Positions 32,301 through 36,585 of a stretch of 36,585 nt of DNA are shown here, one piece after another. Below the pieces are notes generated by a model. It did no database searches, was not told the DNA's origin, and was given only the letters and a program-made list of their open reading frames with translations. Both the position numbers and the translations under genes were made by a program. Source of the stretch: Bordetella parapertussis (GTDB lineage Bacteria; Pseudomonadota; Gammaproteobacteria; Burkholderiales; SG8-41); assembly GCA_945906815.1 (NCBI GenBank), contig CAMDRT010000044.1, positions 1 through 36,585 of the forward strand, written 5' to 3'. Each line of letters opens with the position of its first letter. Position 1 is the stretch's first letter.

Positions 32301-32554
32301 GCATCGGGCCTTTCGAGGGCGATGATTTTTGCCACCATCTGCCAGGTGATCGGCTCGATGTAAGTCGCATCCGCCATGCCGGGATCGGTCATGATGGTCG
32401 CCGGATTGGAATTCACCAGCACCACGCGATAACCCTCCTCGCGCAACGCCTTGCAGGCCTGCGCGCCGGAGTAATCAAACTCACACGCCTGGCCAATTAT
32501 TATCGGGCCCGCACCGATTATCAAAATGCTTTTAATGTCACTTCGTTTTGGCAT
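29324..32554 (-). CDS. carB: Carbamoyl-phosphate synthase large subunit
   Basis: A 1076-residue enzyme that makes carbamoyl phosphate from bicarbonate, ATP and ammonia delivered by CarA, feeding pyrimidine and arginine synthesis. Two homologous ATP-grasp halves are visible. The first opens with SILIIGAGPIIIGQACEFDY (residues 9-28) and the second with MVLGGGPNRIGQGIEFDY near 565. The C-terminal domain from about 940 (GEKLPITGKVFVSVRDGDK) is the MGS-like allosteric region, where UMP and ornithine act in E. coli. Length is normal and no frameshift is seen. The start MPKRSDIKS aligns well, but only 6 bp separate it from an octamer array and there is no Shine-Dalgarno sequence. The stop overlaps greA. 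Confidence 0.97.
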   Translation of the reverse strand: MPKRSDIKSILIIGAGPIIIGQACEFDYSGAQACKALREEGYRVVLVNSNPATIMTDPGMADATYIEPITWQMVAKIIALERPDALLPTMGGQTALNCALDLAREGVLEKYGVEMIGASKEAIDKAEDREKFKKAMAKIGLDSPRSALAHSLEEALQVQAMVGYPTIIRPSFTLGGTGGGIAYNKEEFIAIVERGIDASPTHEILIEESVIGWKEFEMEVVRDRKDNCIIICSIENLDAMGVHTGDSITVAPAQTLTDKEYQIMRNASIACLREIGVDTGGSNVQFGINPKDGRMVIIEMNPRVSRSSALASKATGFPIAKVAAKLAVGYTLDELRNDITGGATPASFEPTIDYVVTKIPRFAFEKFPAADDRLTTQMKSVGEVMAMGRTFQESMQKALRGLEVGVDGFNQRTRDREVIEAELGRPGPDRIWYVGDAFECGFTLDEVHELTRIDPWFLAQIKDLIDIEMALDDQQLVNLDAAALRHLKRKGFSDRRLAYLLKSREADVRKRRHDLGVRPVYKRVDTCAAEFSTNTAYLYSTYEEECESLPTTRKKIMVLGGGPNRIGQGIEFDYCCVHAALALREDGFETIMVNCNPETVSTDYDTSDRLYFEPVTLEDVLEIAHIEKPFGVIVQFGGQTPLKLARDLEANGVPIIGTSPDSIDVAEDRERFQKLLQRLKLKQPPNRTVRSAAKALLAAEEIGYPLVVRPSYVLGGRAMEIVHQKEDLERYMREAVKVSNDSPVLLDRFLNDAIEVDVDAVSDGTQVIIGGVMEHIEQAGVHSGDSACSLPPFSLSPALQEELRRQTVAMAKALKVVGLMNVQFAIQKNGDADVVYVLEVNPRASRTVPFVSKATSLPLAKIAARCQSGKTLLSQNITHEIVPPYFCVKEAVFPFIKFPGADTILGPEMKSTGEVMGVGETFGEAFVKSQMAAGEKLPITGKVFVSVRDGDKPRAVEIGRALDALGFALVATRGTAHALAAAGLKVTPINKVAEGRPHIVDMIKNAEIVLVVNTVEESRKAIRDSYAIRRAALQHRILAYTTIAGARAACAGMAEARELHAYAVQNLHQRLGSRMP

Positions 32555-32560
32555 CGCTGA

Positions 32561-32648
32561 GTGAACGGGTGAACGGGTGAACGAGTGAACGGGTGAACCC
32601 CAGCGGTGGGGTTATTTGTCCACTCGTTCACTCGTTCACTTGTTCACG
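32561..32648. repeat. Inverted tandem octamer array, carA-carB junction
   Basis: Left arm: GTGAACGG, GTGAACGG, GTGAACGA, GTGAACGG and a truncated GTGAACCC (32561-32600). Centre: a perfect hairpin AACCCC-AGCGGT-GGGGTT (32596-32613). Right arm: TGTCCACT, CGTTCACT, CGTTCACT, TGTTCACG (32617-32648). The right arm reaches into carA: its last sense codons and TGA stop (GTG AAC AAG TGA) are repeat units. The left arm ends 6 bp before the carB start. Confidence 0.93.
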
Positions 32649-33769
32649 CCTTTCATTAACTCAATAAACCTGTCAAACAAATAACCCACATCATGCGGCC
32701 CCGGACTCGCTTCCGGATGCCCCTGAAAACAAAACGCCGGTTTGTCGGTGCGCGCAAAACCCTGCAGGCTGCCGTCAAACAAAGACACATGCGTCACGCG
32801 GCAGTTTACGGGCAGTGTTTTGGCGTCCACCGCGAAACCGTGATTCTGGCTGGTAATCATCACCCGGCCGCTATCGAGATCCTGCACCGGGTGATTGGCG
32901 CCGTGGTGACCGAACTTCATCTTGATCGTCTGCGCACCGCTGGCGAGCGCCAGCAGTTGATGGCCCAGGCAGATGCCGAATAACGGCACGTTTTTCTCCA
33001 GCAGTTCACTGATGGCGCGTATCGCATAGTCGCAAGGCTGCGGATCGCCGGGACCATTGGACAAAAACACACCATCGGGTTTCAGCGCCAGCACCTCCGA
33101 CGCCGGCGTTTGCGCCGGCACCACAGTCAGCTTGCAGCCGCGTGCGGCCAGCATGCGCAGGATATTGCGTTTGACCCCGAAATCGTAGGCCACCACATTG
33201 AATTTTGGCGCGCTCAGTTTGCCGTAGCCTTTGCCCAGCGTCCAGGTGGTTTCGTCCCAGCCATATTCCTTCTTGCAGCTGACGACCCGGGCGAGGTCCA
33301 TGCCTTTCAAGCCCGGGAAATCCTGTGCCGCTTGCAGCGCCGCCTTTTCGTCTATCGTGCCTGCTATGAGGCAACCTTCCTGCGCGCCCTTGTCCCGCAG
33401 CATACGCGTCAACTTGCGCGTGTCGATATCGGCAATCGCCACCACATTTTCACGCCTGAGATATTCGCCCAGCGTCCATTGCATGCGGAAATTCGACGCC
33501 AGCAATGGCAGATCGCGTATCACCAGCCCCGCCGCAAAAACCCTATCCGACTCCACATCCTCGGCATTGGCGCCGGTGTTGCCGATATGGGGATAGGTCA
33601 GCGTAACAATTTGCCGGCAGTACGAGGGATCGGTAAGGATCTCCTGATAACCAGTGATGGCGGTGTTAAATACCACTTCGCCGGCGGCTATGCCCTCAGC
33701 GCCGATAGAGGTGCCACGAAATACCGTTCCATCCCTGAGTACGAGAATGGCAGGCGTACGTGGCGACAC
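32636..33769 (-). CDS. carA: Carbamoyl-phosphate synthase small subunit
   Basis: A 377-residue glutamine amidotransferase subunit that hydrolyses glutamine and passes ammonia to CarB. Residues 1-150 form the CPSase small-chain domain (LRDGTVFRGTSIGA, FNTAITGYQEILTDPSY). The class I amidotransferase domain follows, with catalytic C267 (LFGICLGHQLLA), H351 and E353 (FQGHPEASPGPHD). The start is a GTG at 33769 with a perfect AGGAGG five bases upstream (33775-33780). The last residues (GVNK) and the stop lie within the octamer array, so the natural C-terminus may have been altered by repeat growth. It is the first gene of the carA-carB-greA operon. Confidence 0.96.
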   Translation of the reverse strand: MSPRTPAILVLRDGTVFRGTSIGAEGIAAGEVVFNTAITGYQEILTDPSYCRQIVTLTYPHIGNTGANAEDVESDRVFAAGLVIRDLPLLASNFRMQWTLGEYLRRENVVAIADIDTRKLTRMLRDKGAQEGCLIAGTIDEKAALQAAQDFPGLKGMDLARVVSCKKEYGWDETTWTLGKGYGKLSAPKFNVVAYDFGVKRNILRMLAARGCKLTVVPAQTPASEVLALKPDGVFLSNGPGDPQPCDYAIRAISELLEKNVPLFGICLGHQLLALASGAQTIKMKFGHHGANHPVQDLDSGRVMITSQNHGFAVDAKTLPVNCRVTHVSLFDGSLQGFARTDKPAFCFQGHPEASPGPHDVGYLFDRFIELMKGVNK

Positions 33770-33774
33770 GACAA

Positions 33775-33780
33775 CCTCCT
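33775..33780 (-). promoter_or_regulatory. Shine-Dalgarno sequence of carA
   Basis: AGGAGG on the - strand, five bases before the GTG at 33769. It fixes the non-ATG start of carA and contrasts with the absence of such a site before carB. Confidence 0.85.
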
Positions 33781-33829
33781 GATTTTACAAGTCTATTTAT
33801 GAGGCCGGTGACGGCGCTACATATGAAAA

Positions 33830-33854
33830 GCGGGACAGGCTGCGCCCGTCCCGC
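33830..33854 (-). terminator. Attenuator-like hairpin in the carA leader
   Basis: GCGGGAC and GTCCCGC form a perfect 7-bp GC-rich stem around an 11-nt loop. On the transcribed strand the stem is immediately followed by UUUUC. It lies about 8 nt after the predicted transcription start and 60 nt before the carA start codon, so it belongs to the carA leader. A short U-tract makes partial termination or pausing more likely than full termination. Confidence 0.6.
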
Positions 33855-33867
33855 GTGTGCAGTTCGC

Positions 33868-33896
33868 ATTATACGTGAAGGCAGGGCACGCTTCAA
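33868..33896 (-). promoter_or_regulatory. Sigma70-type promoter of carAB-greA
   Basis: On the - strand TTGAAG (33891-33896) is separated by 17 bp from a perfect TATAAT (33868-33873). The predicted start is near 33862, giving a leader of about 93 nt with the hairpin at 33830-33854. Confidence 0.7.
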
Positions 33897-33984
33897 ATCA
33901 CATCCGGAATGATGCCGCGGCGCTCGCAACCGCCACCCTATGTGAATTTGCGGTCCCCTTAAACCACACTATTTAGTATACGAT

Positions 33985-33999
33985 TAATAGTATTATAAT
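33985..33999 (+). promoter_or_regulatory. Promoter and operator-like palindrome of the toxin-antitoxin pair
   Basis: A perfect -10 hexamer TATAAT (33994-33999) overlaps the perfect palindrome TAATA-G-TATTA (33985-33995), 30 bp upstream of the antitoxin start. A weak -35 (TTTAGT, 33972-33977) lies 16 bp upstream. Overlap of operator and -10 fits autorepression by Phd/YefM-type antitoxins. Confidence 0.5.
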
Positions 34000-34028
34000 G
34001 AGCACGATTACTACACGATGAAAACACC

Positions 34029-34289
34029 ATGAACACCATTTCCGCAAATGATCTGAAGACCAAGGGCGTCAGCGCAATCGAACAGGCGCTCGTAGATCAA
34101 CCAGAGGCCTCGGTAACGGTGCGGGGCCAGATGAAATACATCGTGATGAGCCGCGCGCAATATGCACACCTGCGCGAATGCGAGTTGGAAGCAGCATTGG
34201 CTGAATCAAAGGCGGATTTGGACGCGGGCCGCTTCGTCAAGGAATCCGTCGTGCAGCATATCCGGCGTATCGCCAAACTGGCCGTCTAA
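34029..34289 (+). CDS. Antitoxin, Phd/YefM-like
   Basis: An 86-residue protein with the N-terminal DNA-binding fold of Phd/YefM antitoxins: MNTISANDLKTKGVSAIEQAL, then the central strand pair ASVTVRGQMKYIVMSRAQY (residues 37-55). A charged C-terminal helix (ECELEAALAESKADLDAGRF and VKESVVQHIRRI) would wrap and neutralise the toxin. The toxin start follows its TAA without any gap, so the two are translationally coupled. A palindrome overlaps the -10 upstream. The pair is the only + strand insertion between dapB and carA, which are neighbours in many relatives, suggesting acquisition. The precise subfamily is uncertain. Confidence 0.85.
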   Translation: MNTISANDLKTKGVSAIEQALVDQPEASVTVRGQMKYIVMSRAQYAHLRECELEAALAESKADLDAGRFVKESVVQHIRRIAKLAV

Positions 34290-34565
34290 ATGGCCTGGCA
34301 GCTCGTTTTTACCGAGCAGTACAACCGTCGCGCCGCACGCTTCCTGCGACGCCACCCCGACGCCATCAGCCAGTACACCAAGACGCTGACGCTGCTTCAA
34401 GCCAACCCCCATCACCCGTCGCTCCGGCTGCACGCACTGCAAGGGAAAATGTCGGGATTGCACAGCGTATCCATCACCCTCGCTTACAGAATAACGCTTG
34501 AGATGCTGATCACGAAATCCGAAATCGTGCCGATTAATATCGGCGACCACGACAGCGTTTATTGA
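34290..34565 (+). CDS. RelE/ParE-superfamily toxin (YafQ-like)
   Basis: A 91-residue basic protein with the RelE/ParE-superfamily layout: strand 1 WQLVFTEQYNRRAARFL, two helices (RRHPDAISQYTKTLTLLQ), then PHHPSLRLHALQGKMSGLHS and the closing strands VSITLAYRITLEMLI and EIVPINIGDHDSVY. GDHDxVY at the end is the usual position of the catalytic His/Tyr of YafQ-like mRNA interferases, which cut translated mRNA on the ribosome. An inhibitor-of-gyrase (ParE) activity cannot be excluded. ATG 34290 directly follows the antitoxin stop. It is convergent with dapB, 89 bp away. Confidence 0.85.
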   Translation: MAWQLVFTEQYNRRAARFLRRHPDAISQYTKTLTLLQANPHHPSLRLHALQGKMSGLHSVSITLAYRITLEMLITKSEIVPINIGDHDSVY

Positions 34566-34619
34566 TCTGCGGCGGGTGCATGCATGGCGACGATGACAAC
34601 GAGCACGCCACAACCAGCG

Positions 34620-34637
34620 GCAGCGTTTATGCGCTGC
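34620..34637. terminator. Possible bidirectional terminator between toxin and dapB
   Basis: GCAGCG-TTTATG-CGCTGC forms a 6-bp stem in the 89-bp convergent gap. Neither strand shows a good U-run after it, so efficiency is doubtful. Confidence 0.3.
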
Positions 34638-34654
34638 ACTACGATAGCAACCTT

Positions 34655-35458
34655 TTACCGGAACCCCAGCACATCAAACATATCGTAAAGCCCGCTCGGT
34701 TTAGCCATCACCCACTGCGCTGCACGCAGCGCGCCGGTCGCGTAATTCATGCGGCTCGAAGCGCGGTGGGAAATTTCAACGCGCTCGCCCATGCCGATGA
34801 ACATTACCGTGTGATCGCCGACGAGATCGCCGCCACGGAGGGTTGAAAACGCAATGGTGTCGTCCTTGCGTTCACCGGTGACGCCTACACGCCCGTAGAT
34901 CGCACATTGCTTCAGATCGCGGCCCAATGCGTCGGCGACGACTTCGCCCATGCGCAGCGCAGTGCCCGACGGCGCATCGACTTTCAAGCGGTGATGCGCT
35001 TCGATGATTTCAACGTCATAACCCTGGTTGAGCGATTTGGCCGCGGTTTCGAGCAGTTTAAGGGTGACATTGACGCCGACACTGAAATTGGGCGCCATCG
35101 CCATGGCGATGGTGCGCGACGCGTCGGCAATGGTTTTTTTTCCCGCCTCGTCAAAACCCGTGGTGCCGATGACCGGCCGCACGCCGAGTTTGCGGCATAG
35201 TGCGACGTGATGCAGCGTGCCTTCAGGCCGCGTGAAATCAATCAGCACATCGCAGCCCTTCAGCGCGGGTTCAATGTCATCTGTGATCCTGACGCCGCAA
35301 GGTGCGCCTACGAGTTCACCTGCGTCTTTGCCCAGATGCGGGCTGCCTGCGACTTCAAGCGCAGCGGCCAGCTTGACCTCGGTGCCGCGCAACACCGCTT
35401 CAATCAGGGTGCGGCCCATGCGCCCGCTGGCGCCTGCGATAGCGATATTCAGTGACAT
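34655..35458 (-). CDS. dapB: 4-hydroxy-tetrahydrodipicolinate reductase
   Basis: A 267-residue NAD(P)H-dependent enzyme of the diaminopimelate/lysine pathway. The nucleotide-binding loop is GASGRMG at residues 9-15, and the catalytic region EAHHRLKVDAPSGTAL (153-168) supplies H155 and K159. VIGTTGFDE (near 97) and APNFSVGVN (near 122) are further signatures. Length is the family norm. The start has AGGAG six bases upstream. It follows bamE by 80 bp, and carA would be the next gene on this strand but for the inserted + strand toxin-antitoxin pair. Confidence 0.97.
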   Translation of the reverse strand: MSLNIAIAGASGRMGRTLIEAVLRGTEVKLAAALEVAGSPHLGKDAGELVGAPCGVRITDDIEPALKGCDVLIDFTRPEGTLHHVALCRKLGVRPVIGTTGFDEAGKKTIADASRTIAMAMAPNFSVGVNVTLKLLETAAKSLNQGYDVEIIEAHHRLKVDAPSGTALRMGEVVADALGRDLKQCAIYGRVGVTGERKDDTIAFSTLRGGDLVGDHTVMFIGMGERVEISHRASSRMNYATGALRAAQWVMAKPSGLYDMFDVLGFR

Positions 35459-35538
35459 GGCAAACTCCTGGACATGGTGGCTGTCGATTTCCCGCGAAGC
35501 AGGTGCCGCTTGGGCACGCGACTATGCTCCGCACCGGC

Positions 35539-36408
35539 TTACGGTTTTTTCGGCGCCGGATCGATCTCTACAAAAGACGGCGGCGCAGACCCTGGCTGTG
35601 GCGTGCGTTCTTCGCCTAAGGTGGTGCGCGGCACTGGCGTAGTGATGGCATCGACCATGCGCCCGAAGAATCCGCGTCCGGCAACCGGCTTGTCGGCGAG
35701 TTTTTCCGCAGGCTTCACTGTGGGTTTGGTAACGGGCTGCTGCGCGGGTTGAGCGGGTGGTTCCGCTGGTATCAGCAGACGCGGCAGCGGCGGCGTATCC
35801 AGCGGCGGCGCATCCGTGGCTTCAGGTTCGCGCGGCACCGGCGTGACGTCAGCGGCCGAGGGAACGGCTGCGGGCGGGCCCGCTTCGCCAACCGCCGGCG
35901 CCATGCGCAGTTGCGGCTTGCCGATGTCAGCGGCGCCAGCACCCGCCGGGACCGGCGCCGCCGGCTTGACAGTCACAGCAGGTGGAGCAGGTGCGGCGAC
36001 CGGCTTGACCACCGGTTGCACGACGCTTTTATCCGCGGGCTTCGCCCCTGCTTTAGCGCCGGCCACGACATCACCTTCGTAGCGCAGCAATTTGTCGTCC
36101 TGAAAAAACACTTTGAGCTGGCGCTGTTCGACCCGTTGGCCGGCCTGGTTCATGGTGTAAACGTAATCCCAGCGATCGCTGCGAAACGGGTCCACCAGCA
36201 GCGGCGTGCCGAGAACGAATCGCACCTGGTTGCGCGTCATGCCGGGTTGCAGCTTATCCAGCATTTCCTGCGTAATCACATTGCCCTGCTGAACTTCGAC
36301 TTTACGCGCCCCCAAGCCTGGCAACTCCGGCACGGATAGCTGGGGCATTTGCTTACAACCCGTAAGCAACAGGATGAGGAGAATTAAGCTATTGTTTTTA
36401 AGTAGCAT
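35539..36408 (-). CDS. bamE: BamE (SmpA/OmlA) lipoprotein with long Pro/Ala-rich tail
   Basis: A 289-residue outer-membrane lipoprotein of the BAM complex, which inserts beta-barrel proteins. ATG 36408 gives the signal MLLKNNSLILLILLLTGC with the lipidated Cys at position 18; an upstream TTG (36417) is a less likely start. The SmpA/OmlA domain (residues about 40-110) is clear: GNVITQEMLDKLQPGMTRNQ, VRFVLGTPLLVDPFRSDRWD, VYTMNQAG and LKVFFQDDKLLRYEGDVV. About 175 further residues are Pro/Ala/Lys-rich, with VKP, APAP and PAxP runs, ending with a conserved-looking RGFFGRMVDAI segment. E. coli BamE has 113 residues, so this is a large extension, probably disordered and periplasmic. It is followed by dapB. 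The 177 bp to the right edge show no gene. Confidence 0.9.
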   Translation of the reverse strand: MLLKNNSLILLILLLTGCKQMPQLSVPELPGLGARKVEVQQGNVITQEMLDKLQPGMTRNQVRFVLGTPLLVDPFRSDRWDYVYTMNQAGQRVEQRQLKVFFQDDKLLRYEGDVVAGAKAGAKPADKSVVQPVVKPVAAPAPPAVTVKPAAPVPAGAGAADIGKPQLRMAPAVGEAGPPAAVPSAADVTPVPREPEATDAPPLDTPPLPRLLIPAEPPAQPAQQPVTKPTVKPAEKLADKPVAGRGFFGRMVDAITTPVPRTTLGEERTPQPGSAPPSFVEIDPAPKKP

Positions 36409-36585
36409 ATAAGACAAAGCAAGCGTATTAAGAAGCCCCTAGCAGCCTGTCGGACACAACATCGGCAAGCAAATAAATAAGCGCTCGGCGCGCTGTTTTT
36501 CAGGAAATTGAAACATTACTGAGTCGATAGAAGGCGTTTTTATAGTGAATTTCTCTACTGCAGACGCAAGATGGCCATGCGTTTC

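Noticed and set aside
33940..33955. Arginine-repressor-like half site upstream of carA
   Set aside because: Only one half of the ArgR consensus is present (TGAATTTG) and it is far from the -35, so it is not called.
36430..36465. Possible insertion-sequence end (AGCAGCCTGTCGGAC) upstream of bamE
   Set aside because: The string reminded me of inverted-repeat ends of some insertion sequences, but there is no partner repeat or transposase in the window, so it cannot be supported.

Overview
The window reads as a chromosomal segment of a betaproteobacterium. The main reason is gene order: bamE-dapB-carA-carB-greA / yhbY / rlmE-ftsH-folP-glmM-tpiA-secG-tRNA-Leu-nuoA to nuoN-nudF is the arrangement I associate with that class. 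A Bug-type solute-binding protein and a long hydrophilic BamE tail fit the same assignment. Only yhbY and a small toxin-antitoxin pair lie on the + strand; every other protein gene is on the - strand, so most of the window is read right to left. I cannot name the genus.

Layout from high to low coordinate. 36.4-34.65 kb: bamE (outer-membrane assembly) and dapB (lysine/diaminopimelate). 34.6-34.0 kb: a Phd/YefM-RelE type toxin-antitoxin pair on the + strand, lying between dapB and carA. 33.8-28.85 kb: carA, carB and greA (carbamoyl phosphate; transcript cleavage), with a good sigma70 promoter and a hairpin plus U-tract in the carA leader. 28.8-25.7 kb: yhbY (+) divergent from rlmE, then ftsH (ribosome RNA modification and membrane proteolysis). 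25.6-22.4 kb: folP, glmM, tpiA. 22.4-21.8 kb: secG and tRNA-Leu(GAG). 21.76-6.7 kb: a complete 14-gene nuoA-N operon for respiratory complex I, followed by a Nudix hydrolase. 5.9-3.86 kb: a fused membrane/spermidine-synthase-like protein. 3.86-3.45 kb: an AT-rich gene-free stretch with DnaA-box-like sites. 3.45-0 kb: a small catabolic-looking cluster (NMT1-like binding protein, Bug-type binding protein, enolase-superfamily enzyme, small hypothetical).

The most unusual content is not a protein. Several intercistronic gaps are filled by short tandem repeats in one arm, a loop, and the same repeats inverted in the other arm. At least three unrelated repeat words use this plan: GTGAACG(G/A), ACGCAGATTT and a GTGAAAC-like word. 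Every gap in the nuo operon longer than 31 bp (four of thirteen junctions, 110-126 bp each) is such an array; the other nine junctions are tight or overlapping. The GTGAACG arrays run to within 1-13 nt of the start codons of nuoL, nuoJ, folP and carB, none of which has a visible Shine-Dalgarno sequence. They supply or abut the stop codons of the genes upstream. The same repeat class also occurs as half-elements after the Bug-type gene and between folP and glmM. Function and mobility of these elements are inference only.
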